Below are positions 7,194 through 19,297 of a stretch of DNA of 64,000 nucleotides, one piece after another. Source of the stretch: Nocardia crassostreae (GTDB taxonomy: Bacteria > Actinomycetota > Actinomycetes > Mycobacteriales > Mycobacteriaceae); contig NZ_BDCH01000014.1 in assembly GCF_001613405.1 (NCBI RefSeq), positions 372,001 to 436,000 on the forward strand, read 5' to 3'. Position numbers and translations under genes: made by a program. The notes under the pieces were generated by a model that was not told the origin of the DNA, searched no databases, and saw nothing but the letters and a program-made list of their open reading frames with translations. Position 1 is the first letter of the stretch, and every line of letters begins with the position of its first letter.

Positions 7194-10100
7194 TCACGGC
7201 ATCGGCGGCGCGAGGGCGCCCAGTTCGGTGGCCAGCAAACTCGCCAGCGCGCGGGGTGTCGGGTTATCCAGGAAGGCGCCGACCGGCAGCACCAGCCCGG
7301 TGAGACCGCTTATCCGGCTGCGCAATTCGAGCACCGACAGCGAGGTCAGGCCAATGGCGAGAACTCCGCGATCGTCCTCGAGGCGCACCGATCCGGCGCC
7401 GTCGGCGAGGGTCGCGGCGAGCTGCGCCCGGACTGCGGCCAGCAAGTACTCGTCGCGGTCGGAACCGGCGATCGCGGCCAGCTCAGCTCGGAATTCGGCG
7501 CCCGGATCGACCTCCGGCGCGGCGGCGCTCGCGTCGGTCCCCGCGGTCGGGGTGTGCTCCACGACCGTTCCGGCAGCCGTGCTGCCACACCAATAGTGCT
7601 GGGTGCCATGCCAATACCGGCGATGCTGGAATGCGTAGGTGGGCAGATCGGTGGTGCGCGCCCCGGTCCCGGCGAATACCTCCGCCCAGGTGACGGCGGC
7701 TCCGCGCACCCAGGCCCCCGCGACCGCCCGCAACAGCGCCGGGACTTCGGCATCGTTCTCGCGCAGACTCGGCACGATCGCGCAGCCGCCGTCGGCGACG
7801 CATTCGGCGGCCATCCCGGAGAGCACCTCGCCGGGCCCGACCTCGAGGAAGGTGTCCACCCCGGCCGCACGCAATGCCTGCACGCCGTCGCGGAACAGCA
7901 CCGTGCCGCGCGCATGTCGCACCCAGTACTCCGGCGTGCACACCTGCGCGGCGGAGGCGAGCCCCCCGGTCACATTGGAGGCCAAGGGAATCGACGGCGG
8001 TTTGAGCTCGACCGCCTCGAGCACCGTGCGGAACTCGCCGAGCATGCCGTCCAGATGCGGGGAATGGAACGCGCGCTGGGCGCGCAATCGCCGCACCCGG
8101 CGGCCCCGGGCCCGCCAGTAGCGGCCCAACTCCAGCACCGCCGCCTCATCCCCGGACAGCACCGTGGCGTTCGGGCCATTGTCCGCGGCAATCGACACCC
8201 GATCCTCGTATCCGGCCAGCGCGCCCTCGGCGTCGGCGCGCGTAGCCCGCACCGCGAGCATGGCACCGGGGCCGAGCCCCTGCATGAGCCGTCCGCGCGC
8301 GGCCACCACCGCGGCCGCGTCCTGCAGGGCGAACACCCCGCTCAGATGTGCGGCCGACAATTCGCCGATCGAATGTCCGAGCAGGAAATCCGCTGTCATA
8401 CCCCATGATTCGAGCAATCGCCACAGCGCGACCTGCACACCGAACAGCACCGGCTGGGTGTACTCCGTGCGTTCGAGCACCTCGGCCTCCACCCCGAAGG
8501 CGAGCTCGCGCAGCGGCCGATCCAGATGCCCGTCGAATGCGGCGCACACCTCGTCGAAGGCCGTCGCGAACGCCGGAAACGTCTCGTACAGTTGCCGTCC
8601 AGCCCCCGGCCGATGACTCCCCTGCCCGGGCAACAACACCCCGAGCCCTCCCGCACCGACCGCTCCCGCCACCGCATCCCGGTCACCGCCGCCCCGTGCA
8701 AGCGCTGTCGCCGCCGCCCGCAGCCGCTCCGCATTCCCGGCCACCAGCACGGCCCGAGTCGTCACCGAGGAAAGCCCGAGATCGGCCACGCCGACCGGTT
8801 CTCCTCCCTCGCCGGGCTTTTCGAGCACCCCCGCCAGCCGTGCCGCCTGCTCCCGCACCGCCGCGCCGCTACGCGCCGACAACACGACCGGATAGGCGGG
8901 AAGCACCCGGCGCCGGACCCAATCCGCCGCCACGGGCGCCGCATCCGGCCGTGCGGGCATTTCCGATTGGGGCATTCCGGCCGCTGCGGCGACCGGCGCC
9001 GCCGGTCGGGCAACCGTCACATCCGGTCGGGCGGGCGTCGCATCGGGCGGCTGCCCGTATCCTGCCGGGTCGTATTCGACGATGGCGTGGGCGTTGGTGC
9101 CGATGAAGCCGAAGGCGGAGACGGCTGCGCGGCGTGGCCGTCCCGTGTCCGGCCATGGGGTCGCCTCGGTCGCCAGCCGCACCTGGCCACCGGACCAGTC
9201 GATGTGGTCGGACGGCCGGTCCACGTGCAGGGTGGCGGGGACCGTGCCGTGGCGCATGGCCGACACCATCTTGATCAGTCCCGCTGCCCCGGCGGCGGAT
9301 TGGGTGTGGCCGATATTGGATTTCACCGATCCCAGCCACGCGGGCCGGTCCGGGGTGCGGTGTCTGCCATAGGTTTCCAGTAGCGCGTGCGCCTCGATGG
9401 GGTCGCCCAGCACGGTGCCGGTGCCGTGGCCTTCGAGCACGTCGATGTCGGTGGGGCTCAGCCCCGCTGCCGCCAGCGCCTGCCGGATCACCTGTTGTTG
9501 GGCGCGGCCGTTGGGCGCAGTCAGGCCGTTGGAGGCGCCGTCGGAGTTGACGGCGGTGCCGCGCACCACCGCCAGGATGGGGTGGCCGTTGTGGCGGGCA
9601 TCCGAAAGTCGTTCCAGGACGAGCAGGCCCACGCCCTCCGACCAGGCGGTGCCGTCGGCGGCGGCCGCATAGGGTTTGCACAATCCGTCGGGGGCCAGGG
9701 CGCGTTGTCGGGAGAATGCCACGAACTGGGTGGGTGAGTCGATGACGGTGATGCCGCCGGACAGTGCGAGCGAGCAGGAGCCGTCGCGCAGCGCTGCGAC
9801 GGCCTGGTCCACCGCGACGAGCGCGCCCGAACAGGCGGTGTCGACGGTGATGGCGGGTCCGTTGAGGCCGAGTGCGTAGGCGACGCGGCCGGTGGCCAGG
9901 CTGACCTGATTGCCCAGGACGTAATAGGTTTCGTAGCCGTCCCAGTCGGGGCACCAGTCGGAGTACACTTGGTCGCTCACCGCCGCGAACACCCCGGTGT
10001 CGCTGCCGCGCAGACTGGTCGGGTCGATGTGCGCGCGTTCGAAGGCCTCCCACCCCACCTCCAGTAGCAGCCACTGCTGGGGATCCATGGCGGCGGCTTC

Positions 10101-10430
10101 CCGGTCGGAGATGCCGAAGAATCCGGCGTCGAAACCCGTGGCGTCATCGAGGAATCCGCCGGTGGCCACGGTCGGATTGCCCGGCTCGTCGTGGGCGGCG
10201 GCCGGTCGCCAGCCGCGATCGGCCGGGAACGGGGCGCTGACGTGACGGCGTTCGGAAACCATGCGCCACAGGTCTTCCGGGGATCCGATGCCGCCGGGGA
10301 AGCGGCATGCCATGCCGATGACGGCGATCGGCTCGGCGACCCGCTCCCGCAGCTCCTGTAGCTCCCGACGCGCTTGCAGCAGGTCCTGCACGGTGCGCCG
10401 CAGATAGCGGCGCAGCTCCTCCTCGGCCAT
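7194..10430 (-). CDS. Type I polyketide synthase, KS-AT-ACP module (PKS1)
   Basis: 1,078 aa, ATG 10430 after GAGGAG. Begins with an N-terminal docking coiled coil (MAEEELRRYLRRTVQDLLQ). KS (about 35-460) has the active cysteine in [30 protein letters not shown] and NIGHTQSAAG, so all three catalytic residues are present. AT (about 590-890) has LLPGQGSHRPGAG, GHSIGE and RAFHSPHLD, the last close to the HAFH motif of malonyl-specific ATs. The C-terminal ACP reads GLTSLSVLELRSRI: the phosphopantetheine Ser is kept but the usual preceding Asp is Thr. There is no KR, DH, ER or thioesterase, so it should leave an unreduced beta-ketoacyl-ACP. It follows PKS2 in the operon and has no C-terminal docking segment, so it is probably terminal. 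Confidence 0.92.
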   Translation of the reverse strand: MAEEELRRYLRRTVQDLLQARRELQELRERVAEPIAVIGMACRFPGGIGSPEDLWRMVSERRHVSAPFPADRGWRPAAAHDEPGNPTVATGGFLDDATGFDAGFFGISDREAAAMDPQQWLLLEVGWEAFERAHIDPTSLRGSDTGVFAAVSDQVYSDWCPDWDGYETYYVLGNQVSLATGRVAYALGLNGPAITVDTACSGALVAVDQAVAALRDGSCSLALSGGITVIDSPTQFVAFSRQRALAPDGLCKPYAAAADGTAWSEGVGLLVLERLSDARHNGHPILAVVRGTAVNSDGASNGLTAPNGRAQQQVIRQALAAAGLSPTDIDVLEGHGTGTVLGDPIEAHALLETYGRHRTPDRPAWLGSVKSNIGHTQSAAGAAGLIKMVSAMRHGTVPATLHVDRPSDHIDWSGGQVRLATEATPWPDTGRPRRAAVSAFGFIGTNAHAIVEYDPAGYGQPPDATPARPDVTVARPAAPVAAAAGMPQSEMPARPDAAPVAADWVRRRVLPAYPVVLSARSGAAVREQAARLAGVLEKPGEGGEPVGVADLGLSSVTTRAVLVAGNAERLRAAATALARGGGDRDAVAGAVGAGGLGVLLPGQGSHRPGAGRQLYETFPAFATAFDEVCAAFDGHLDRPLRELAFGVEAEVLERTEYTQPVLFGVQVALWRLLESWGMTADFLLGHSIGELSAAHLSGVFALQDAAAVVAARGRLMQGLGPGAMLAVRATRADAEGALAGYEDRVSIAADNGPNATVLSGDEAAVLELGRYWRARGRRVRRLRAQRAFHSPHLDGMLGEFRTVLEAVELKPPSIPLASNVTGGLASAAQVCTPEYWVRHARGTVLFRDGVQALRAAGVDTFLEVGPGEVLSGMAAECVADGGCAIVPSLRENDAEVPALLRAVAGAWVRGAAVTWAEVFAGTGARTTDLPTYAFQHRRYWHGTQHYWCGSTAAGTVVEHTPTAGTDASAAAPEVDPGAEFRAELAAIAGSDRDEYLLAAVRAQLAATLADGAGSVRLEDDRGVLAIGLTSLSVLELRSRISGLTGLVLPVGAFLDNPTPRALASLLATELGALAPPMP

Positions 10431-10463
10431 CTCTCCTCGTTTCTCTGCCGAATCCGCTGCCGC

Positions 10464-13400
10464 TCAGTCCAACTGGTCGATCAGCCCGAACAATTCGCGA
10501 TCCTCGGCGGTGTCCAGGTCGAGGGCGGCTTCGTCGAGGCCGTTATCCAGTTCGCGCACCAGGGCGCGCAGCCGGGCGGCCAATTCCCGTTTGTCCTCGG
10601 GTTCCAGGTGGGCGGCGGCGCAGTCGCGGGCCACCGCCTCGATTCCGGCGCGCAGGCGGGCGGGTGCGTCGTCGACGGGGACGAGCTCGGCGCGCAGATG
10701 GTCGGCCAGCGCCGCGGGCGTGGGGTGGTCGAAGACGACGGTGGTCCCGAGGGTGATGCCCAGCGCCGACTTGAGCCGGTTACGGAATTCCATGACGCCC
10801 AGCGAGTCGAAGCCGAGCTCCTGGAACGGCCGGGCCGGGTCGATGGCGTCCGGGGAGCGGTGCCCGAGTACGGCGGCCGCCTGTATCCGCAGTGCGTCCA
10901 CGATGGCCCGGACCTGCTCGGCCGGTTCTCTACCCACCAGACCCGCGACGAAGGACGCCGATTCGGCGGTCCGGACAGCGGCGGTGCGTCGCCCCGGCCG
11001 CGCCAGCCCGCGCAGCGGGGGCGGGATATCGCTGGGATCCAGTGCCGACAGCGCGGTGATATCGAGCCGGGCGGCCACCACCGTCGCGGGCGTCGCGGTG
11101 ACGGCGGCGTCGAACAGCGCGGCGCCGTGCGCATTGTCGATGGGGCGCATGCCTTGCCGCCGCATGCGGGCCCAATCCTGGTCGCCGAGTTCGGCGGTCA
11201 TGCCGTCGGTGCCGCGCCAGGCGCCCCAGGCGATCGCGGTGGCGGGTAGTCCGGCGGCGCGCCGTCGCTGGGCGAGGGCGTCGAGGAAGGCATTGGCCGC
11301 GGCGTAATTGGCTTGTCCGGGTCCGCCGAGCACGCCCGCCACCGACGAGTACAGGACGAAGGCGGCCAGATCGGCATCCGCCGTGGCCTCGTGCAGCCGC
11401 CAGGCGGCGTCCACCTTGGGCCGGAATACGGCCGCGACCTGGTCGGCGGTCAGCGATTCCAGCACCGCGTCATCGACCACACCGGCGGCGTGGATGACCG
11501 CGGTGAGCGGATGGGCGGCCGGAATACCGGCCAGCAGTGCCGATACCGTCTCCGGCTCGGCCACATCTGCGGCGGCAATGGTCACCTGTGCGCCCTGGGC
11601 GGCGAGTTCGTCCCGCAGTTCGGCCGCGCCGTCGGCTTCGGGTCCGCGTCGGCTGACCAGCAGCAGGTTGCGCACGCCGCGCACGTCGACGAGATGGCGT
11701 GCGAGCATTGCGCCCAGTCCGCCGGTGCCGCCGGTGATCAGCACGGTGCCCTCGGCCGCCCAGGCCGCCGGGATGGTGAGCACGTTCTTGCCGATGTGGC
11801 GGGCCTGACTCATGAACCGCAGGGTTTCGGCCGCCTCGCGGACCGGCCGGGCGGTGGTGGTGATCGGTTGCAGCACACCGGATTCGAACAGCTCGACGAG
11901 CGTGCCGAGGATCTCGCGCAACCGGTCCGGACCCGCCTCCATCAGATGGAAGGCGCGATAGCGGACACCCGGATGGTGCTCCGCCACCTCCTGCGCGTCG
12001 CGCCGGTCGGTCATGCCCATCTCGATGAAACGGCCGCCGCGCGGCAGCAACCGCAGCGAGGCGTCGACGAATTCACCTGCGAGGGAATCGAGTACGACGT
12101 CGACCCCGCGTCCGCCGGTGGCGGCGGCGAACCGTTGCTCGAAGTCCAGGGTGCGGGAGTCGCCGATATGGTCGGCGTCGAAGCCCAGCTCCCGCAGCAC
12201 CGGCCATTTGGGCTTGCTGGCGGTCACATAGAGTTCCTCGCCGAGGTGGCGCGCCAGCTGGACCGCGGCCAGGCCGACGCCGCCGGTGGCGGCGTGCAGC
12301 AGCAGCGTCTCACCGCCGGTGAGACCGGCCAGGTCGACCAGCCCGTAGTAGGCGGTCGCGAAGACCACCGGGGTGCCGGCGGCCTGCGCGAAGGTCCAGC
12401 CGCGCGGTATCCGCGCCAGCAGCCGCCGGTCCACCATGGCGGTCGAGGCGACCGCGGGCAGAAAGCCGAAAACCCGGTCCCCGGGCGCGAATTCGGTGAC
12501 ATCGAGTGCGATGTCGACGATCACGCCCGCGCCCTCGCCGCCGATGGCGGCGTCCGGATCCGGGTACATGCCCAGCACGATCAGCACATCGCGGAAGTTG
12601 ACCCCGCACGCGCGGACCGCGACCCGCACGTGGCCCGGCGGCAATGGCGCGGTGGCGGTGTCGTCGGTCACCAGCGCGAGGTTCTCGGCGCTGAGGGTGC
12701 CCAGACCCTGCGGCGCGAGCCGCCACGGCGAGCCGTCCGCTACAGCGCTGGGCACCAATGCCTCTGTGCTCTCGCGGCCGAGTCGCACCGTGTAGGCGAC
12801 GCTGTCGCGCAGCGCGAGCTGCGGTTCCTCCGTGAGGGCCATGGCCCGGGCGACGGCGTCGCGGTAGGTGGCCGGATCGTCGATGTCCACCAGCAGCACG
12901 CGGCCCGGATATTCGCTCTGGGCGCTGCGCAGCAGGCCCCAGGCGGCCGCGCCGGTGAGGTCCGGGACTTCCGCGGCATGCACGGCCACGGCGCGGTGCG
13001 TGACCACGCAGACGGTCTGCTCGCCCGTGCCGGAGGTGAGCAACCCCTGCATGCGCGCCAGCAGTTCGGTCGTGCGAAGGCGAGTAAATTCGGATGTTCC
13101 ACTGCCGACTTCGGCCTCATCGGGTTCGAATATCGCGCGGAGCACCGCGATTCGCCGCTCCCCGGCGGTCGCGATCCCGAGCCCGTCCCCGGCTTCCCAC
13201 CCGATCGTCTCGGCTTCGCCGGTGGGCAGGGCGCTCCAGCTGGGGACGAAGAGATCCGTCCCGGCCGCCCGCCCGGCGGTCAGCGCCGACCGCGGCAGCG
13301 TGCGCAGCGTGAGCGCGCCCACCTCCGCGACGGGATTGCCGACCGGATCGGCGAGGGTGAGCGCGATCCGGTCCGGTCCCGGCGCGGTCACCCGCACGCG

Positions 13401-16400
13401 CAGCGATTGCGCACCCACCGCGTGCAGCCGTACGCCCTCCCAGGAGAACGGCACCGAGACCTCGTCCGCGCCGGGCATCCGGCCGCTCAGGGCCAGCGCG
13501 TGCAGCGCGGCATCCAGCAGCGCCGGATGCATACCGAACCGCTCGGCCGATCCGCGCGCCGCCTCGGGCAGGTCGACTTCCGCGAACAATTCCTCGCCGC
13601 GCCGCCACAGGGCGGTCAGCCCGCGGAACAGCGGACCGTAGCGGTAGCCGTGCTCGGCGAGTTGCTCGTAACCGCCGTCCAGCTCCACGCTTTCGGCGCC
13701 CGGCAGCGGCCAGGAGGCGAGAGTGGTTGCCGCCGGGACGGATTCGTCGTCCGGTTGCAGGACTCCGGTGGCATGGCAGGTCCAGTCTCCCGGCTCGGCC
13801 GCCTCGGCGCGCGGCCTGGAATGCACGCTCACCGAGCGGGAACCGTCCGGTTCCGGCGCACCGGCGACCACGCGCAGTTCGACCGCTCCGGTGTCCGGAA
13901 GCACCAGCGGCGCTTGCAGAATCAGTTCGGCCAGCTGTGGGCAGTCCGTCGCCGCGCCCGCGTGCAGCGCCATCTCGACGTAGGCGGTGCCGGGCAGCAG
14001 CACGCTCCCGGCAATGGCGTGATCAGCCAGCCAGGAATGGGTGTGCAGGGCGAGCAGGCCGGTCCACACCCGGCCGGCGGTGTCCGGGAGTTCGACCATG
14101 GCGCCCAGCAGCGGATGGTCGGCGGCGGTGAGGCCCGCGCCGCTCACATTGGCGCCGCCCACCGGTTCCAGCCAGTAGCGTGGCCGCTGGAACGGGTAGG
14201 TGGGCAGATCCACCGGGCGCGCTCCGGTTCCGGCGAAGATCGACGCCCAGTCCAGGTGACCCCCGGCGCAGTAACCGACGGCCAAGGCGTGCAACAGTTC
14301 CCGCGCTTCCTCCGCGGCCGGTTCGCGCAGCAGGGCGGTCGCGGTCGGCGCGGTATCGAGTTCGGCGGCGGTGCGATGCACCAGCCCGGTGAGCACGGTG
14401 CCCGGTCCGGCATCCCACAGCACCGAGACGCCTTCCTCACCGAGCAGGCGTTGCACGGCCGATTGGAATCGCACGGGCTGCCGTACCTGTGCCACCCAGT
14501 ACTCCGGGGACCGGAGTTCGGCCTCGGTGAGCGGCAGGCCGGTGACCGTGGAAATCACGGGGACGGTGGCGGCGTGGAAGGTCAGCCCCGCACAGACGCG
14601 GCGGAATTCGTCGAGCATGGGGTCCATGCGCGGCGAGTGGAAGGCGTGGCTGACGAGCAGCCGCTTGGTCCGTGTGCCACGGGCGGCGAGCAGTCCGGTC
14701 ACCTCGTCGACGGCCGCCGCGTCACCGGAGAGCACCAGTGAGCGCGGGCCGTTCACGGCGGCCACCGACATGCGGTCGGCGCGTTCGGCGACCAGTTCGG
14801 CCACCGTCTCCTCCGCGGCCTCGACCGCCACCATGGCGCCGCCCGGCGGCAGCGCCTGCATGAGCCTGCCGCGCGCGGCGACCAAGGCGCAGGCGTCCGG
14901 CAGTGACCAGACTCCGGCCGCGTACGCCGCGGCGATCTCGCCGATCGAATGCCCTGCCAGCCGATCCGGGCGCAGGCCCCATGCGGTCAGCAGGCGGTAG
15001 AGCGATACCTCGAGGGCGAACAGCGCGGGCTGGGTGTATTCGGTGGTGTCGAGCAGCGCGGCCTCCGGAGTGCCCGGCTCGGCGAACATCACCGCGCGCA
15101 GGCCCGTCGGCCACTGCGGGCTGATGGCGTCGAACTGGGCGCAGAGCTCGTCGAGGGCTGCGGCGAACACCGGGTAGGAGTCGTACAAGGCCCGGCCCAT
15201 ACCGGGGCGCTGCGCCCCCTGGCCGGGGAACAGCAGCGCGGTGCGCACGTCGCGGTCGGTGGAGCCGCGCACGACGGATTCGGAATCACCTTCGGCCGCA
15301 GGCACATCCAGTGCTTCCAGCAGTTCGGCGCGGTCGGCGCCGAGTAGTACGGCGCGCTGGCTGAATTCGGCGCGCGAGACCGCCAGCGCATAGCCGATGT
15401 CCACGACCGGCAGGTCCGGATCGGCCTGCACGGTGGTGCGCAACCGCTCGGCTTGCGCGGTGAGAGCCGGACCTGAGCGCGCGCTGAGCAGCCACGCGGT
15501 GATCGGCGGCAGGGTGCGCTGCGCGGGCGCGGATTCCTGGCGCGGCGGCTCCTCGATGATCACGTGCGCATTGGTGCCGCTGATCCCGAACGAGGAGATG
15601 CCCGCCCGCCGTGCGCGTTCGCGCCGCGGCCAGGGCCGCGCGGCCGACAGCAGCCGCACCTGTCCGTCGGCCCAGTTCACGTGCTCGGTGGGCCGATCGG
15701 CGTGCAGGGTGCGCGGCATGATCTCCTGCCGCATGGCCAGTACCGTCTTGATGACACCGGCGACACCCGCGGCCGCCTGGGTATGCCCCATATTGGATTT
15801 GATGGATCCCAGCCACAGCGGTTCGCCCGATCCGTGGCCGCGGCCGTAGGTGGACAGCAGGGCCTGCACTTCGATCGGATCGCCGAGTACCGTGCCGGTG
15901 CCGTGGCCCTCGACCAGGTCCACATCCGCGGGGCCGATGCCCGCATCGGCCAGGGCCGCGCGGATCACGCGTTCCTGCGCCGGGCCGTTGGGCGCGGCCA
16001 GACCGTTGGACGCGCCGTCCTGGTTCACCGCGGAACCGCGCACCACCGCGAGGATTCGGCGGCCGCGGCGTTGCGCCTGCGAAAGCCGTTCCAGCACCAG
16101 GATGCCCACGCCCTCCGACCACACCGTGCCGTCGGCTCCGGCGCCGTAGGACTTGCAGCGGCCGTCCGGGGCCAGTCCGCGCTGCAGGCTGAATCCGATG
16201 AAGGACTTGGGTTTCGCCATGACCGTGACGCCACCGGCCAGGGCGAGCTCGCATTCGCCGCGGCGCAGGGCCTGCGTCGCCAGATGCAAGGTGACCAGCG
16301 AGGACGAGCACGCGGTGTCGACGGTGATGGCTGGTCCTTCCAGCCCGAGTGCGTACGAGATGCGGCCGGAGGCAACGCTTCCCGTCACCCCGGTCATGAG

Positions 16401-17195
16401 GTATCCGTGCAGTTCCGGTGGTGCGTCGTCGTCGGAATAGTCGGTGTAGAACTGCCCGGCGTAGACGCCGGTTCGGCTGCCGCGCAGCGATACCGGATCG
16501 ATGCACGCGTGTTCGATTTCCTCCCAGGAGGTTTCCAGCAGCAGCCGCTGCTGCGGGTCCATGGCGGTGGCCTAGCGTGGCGAGATGTCGAAGAAGTCGG
16601 CGTCGAATGTCGTCGCGTCGTAGAGGAATCCGCCGGTGCGCACATACGATTTGCCCCCCGCACCGGGTTCGGGATCATAGACGTCGTCCCAGCCGCGATC
16701 GGCCGGGAACTCCCCCGTCACCGCCCGCTCCTCGGCGAGAATGCGCCACATGTCCTCCGGTGCGGCGATCCCGACGGGATAGCGGCAGGCCAGGCCGATA
16801 ATGGCGATGGGCTCCTCGGGTGCGGTCACCGCCCGGGCATCGGTGTCGACGTCGGCGGGTTCGGCGCCGGTCAGCCGGATGTGCAGCAGCTGGGCCATGC
16901 GCTCGACGGTCGGATAGTCGAAGGCGACCGCGGCGGTGAGTTCCACACCGGTCGTGCGACGCAAGCGATCCCGCAGTTCCACCGCGGAGCGGGAGTCGAA
17001 CCCCAGCTGCTGGAACGACAGGTCGGCGTCGATCTCGTCGGGCGCCAGGGCGCCGAGCACCTCGCGCACCTGACGCACGATCAGCTCGCGCAGCAGCCGG
17101 ACCCGTTCGGCCGGACTCAGTTGCGCCAGCCGGGCCAGCCGCCGCACCTGGTCGGCCGCATCCTCGCCACCGGCCATCCCGCTGTCGTTCACCAT
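10464..17195 (-). pseudogene. Type I polyketide synthase, ACP-KS-AT-DH-ER-KR-ACP (PKS2), interrupted by an in-frame TAG
   Basis: ATG 17195 has a GAGGAG site. A loading-type ACP (QLGFDSRSAVELRDRL, Ser near 68) precedes a KS. At codon 208 (16574-16572) the frame reads [18 protein letters not shown], where the family has SPREA; one base change (GAG to TAG) explains it, and the same frame runs on for 2,032 more residues. Then KS ([25 protein letters not shown]), AT ([16 protein letters not shown]: malonyl type), DH ([23 protein letters not shown]), ER ([25 protein letters not shown]), KR ([36 protein letters not shown] type), ACP ([15 protein letters not shown]) and a C-terminal docking tail ([13 protein letters not shown]). 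As a full protein it would add one fully reduced C2 unit. Internal restart at ATG 16562 would lack the loading ACP and KS start. Confidence 0.9.
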
Positions 17196-17398
17196 GGTCG
17201 CGCTCCTCGCTGCTACCGCGCCTCGAAACAGACCGTGCACCAGAACGATCCGGAGATCGCGGCGCCGTCTCGATCGAGCCTAGGAACGCCCGGTCTGCGC
17301 GCGTCCACCGTGCGGTAACTGCGCGGCCACCGCCGCACCCGGGAACACCGACCGCGCGTTAGCGTCGGTGCGCGGGTCGTTCGAAGAGGAGTACGACG

Positions 17399-18849
17399 AT
17401 GCCTGTCCCGGAAACCACAGTCCTGCAACATCTCAGCGGCCTGGCCGCGGTCGCCCCCGGCGGTCGCACCGCCGTCATCGGCGAAGTGTTCACCGGCGCC
17501 CCGCTGGGCTCGGTCCCGATAGCCGATGCCGGTGATGTCACCACCGCGCTGGCGGCGGCGCGCACCGCCCAGCGCGAGTGGGCCGCCCGCCCGCTGGACG
17601 GCCCAGGAGGAAATCCTGGGCATCCTCGCGGCCACGCGCTACTACACCCCGCACCGCACCCGGTCTGCTGCACCCGCGCCGGGTGCCCGGCCCGCTCCCG
17701 CTGGTCACCCGTGTCCGCGTACACCACCGCCCCAAGGGCGTGGTCGGCGTGATCGCCCCCTGGAACTACCCCATGTTCCTGGCCATCGGGGACTCCCTCC
17801 CCGCCCTGCTCGCGGGAAACGCGGTCCTGCTGAAACCCGCTGCCCGAACCCCCTTCTCGGCACTGGCCAATGCCGAACTGCTCTACCGTGCCGGACTCCC
17901 CCGCCCCCTGCTCGCCGTGCTCCCCGGCCCCGGCGCCACCGTCGGCCGCGCCATCGCCGACACCTGCGACTTCCTCATGTTCACCGGTTCCACCGACACC
18001 GGCCGCGCCCTGGCCCGCCGCTGCGCCGACCGCCTCATCGGCTTCGCCGCCGAACTCGGCGGCAAGAACCCCATGATCGTCACCGCCGGAACCGATCTCG
18101 ACGCCGTCGCCCGTGTAGCGGCCCGCGCCTGCTTCTCCAACGCGGGCCAACTGTGCCTGTCGATCGAACGCATCTACGTCGAACAGCCTGTAGCCGAAGA
18201 GTTCACCGCCAAACTGGTCTCCACCGTGGCCGCCATGAAACTCGGCCCCGGCTACGACTTCAGCCACGACATGGGCAGCCTCACCTCCCCCGAACAACTG
18301 GAAAAAGTCACCAAAGACCTCGCCGACGCCACCTCCAAAGGCGCCCGAATCCTCACCGGCGGCCACCCCCGCCCCGACCTCGGCCCCCTCTTCTTCGAAC
18401 CCACCCTCCTCACCGACGTCACCGACACCATGACCTGCGCCCACGCCGAAACCTTCGGCCCCCTCGTCTCCCTCTACCCCGTCCCCGACGTGAACGAGGC
18501 CATATCCCACGCCAACAACTCCGAATATGGCTTGACCGCAGCCGTATTCGCCCCAACCCCCGCCACCGGCGAGTCCATTGCCGCCCGCCTCCACACCGGC
18601 GCAGTCACCATCAACGAGTCCTACGCAGCCGCCGCAGCCTCCCCTGCCGCCCCCATGGGCGGCCTCCGCAACTCCGGCCTAGGCCACCGCCACGCCCCCG
18701 AAGGCCTCCTCAAATACACCACCCCCCAAACCCTCGCCACCGCCAAACTAGGCATCCTCGGCCCACCCCCCACCACCCCACCCACCCGCTTCCACCGCAC
18801 CCAAATCCCCCTGGCCAACCTCATCTCCCACCTCCCCGGCCGCCCCTGA
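17399..18849 (+). pseudogene. Aldehyde dehydrogenase (succinate-semialdehyde type), multiply broken near its N-terminus
   Basis: ATG 17399 follows GAGGAG. The N-terminal part (to TAQREWAARPL) is in one frame, AQEEILGILAATRYYT continues in the second, and APGLLHPRRVPGPLPLVTR onward to the end in the third. Compared with the family, about 40 residues around the first junctions are also missing. From about 17730 on the gene is a sound aldehyde dehydrogenase: GVVGVIAPWNYP, TGSTDTGRALA, the Glu in AAELGGKNPMIV and the catalytic Cys in FSNAGQLCLS are present. It would oxidise an aldehyde to an acid with NAD(P)+. Two frameshifts plus deletion make it a pseudogene as read. It is divergent from PKS2 (203 bp apart). 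Confidence 0.85.
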
Positions 18850-18983
18850 CCCACCCCGCGGCCAGCGCTTGCGTTCGCGACGTCGTCCGGGGCCGATTCG
18901 GCTCGAACGGTGGTGGGCGAGCTGTAGCCGATGAGGTGCGACTTCGCGCTGTTGAGAGCTGGTGCCCAAACCCCTCCACTGAC

Positions 18984-19248
18984 CGCTGAGCGAACCGGAG
19001 TTCGTTCAAGACCAGGGATTCACTGGTCCGCCACCGACGCGCCGAATGCAGCCATTGTCGTCCATCCAGCATGAGCGGGTCGCGAGGAAGGTCAGGTCGA
19101 TTCGGCTCGGATCCGTCGCGGTATGAAGCTGTGCCCCTTCCTCGCTCGACACCGGGCTGAACCACGACGTCAGATCGCCGTCCCCGGTCGACCAGTTGGT
19201 GTACTCATGGAACCGGTAGAACCAGTAGGCATGACACGACTGGCACTG
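18984..19248. repeat. 265-bp direct repeat, copy 1
   Basis: Identical base for base with 22854-23118 (offset 3,870). This copy carries only the 3' part of a small gene and abuts unrelated sequence on both sides, so it is the derived copy. The two copies bracket 3.6 kb with five genes; recombination between them would delete that block. Confidence 0.9.
19006..19248 (-). pseudogene. Truncated copy of the CxxC small-protein gene at 22876
   Basis: Holds the last about 80 codons of the gene found whole at 22876-23214, starting at CQSCHAYWFYRFHEYTNW and ending at the same stop. The first about 33 codons, with the GTG start and ribosome site, are missing because the repeat ends at 19248; upstream sequence of another origin is fused in frame. 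Probably not expressed as a functional protein. Confidence 0.7.
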
Positions 19249-19297
19249 CGGCCCGCTCTGTAATGCCACCGAGCGGGTGCTTGGCTGCGGGTTAACT

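Noticed and set aside
11313..14741. 1,142-aa open frame on the plus strand
   Set aside because: It lies antisense to the DH-ER-KR part of PKS2, whose domains are unmistakable; the product has the His/Gln/Arg/Gly-rich composition typical of high-GC shadow frames.
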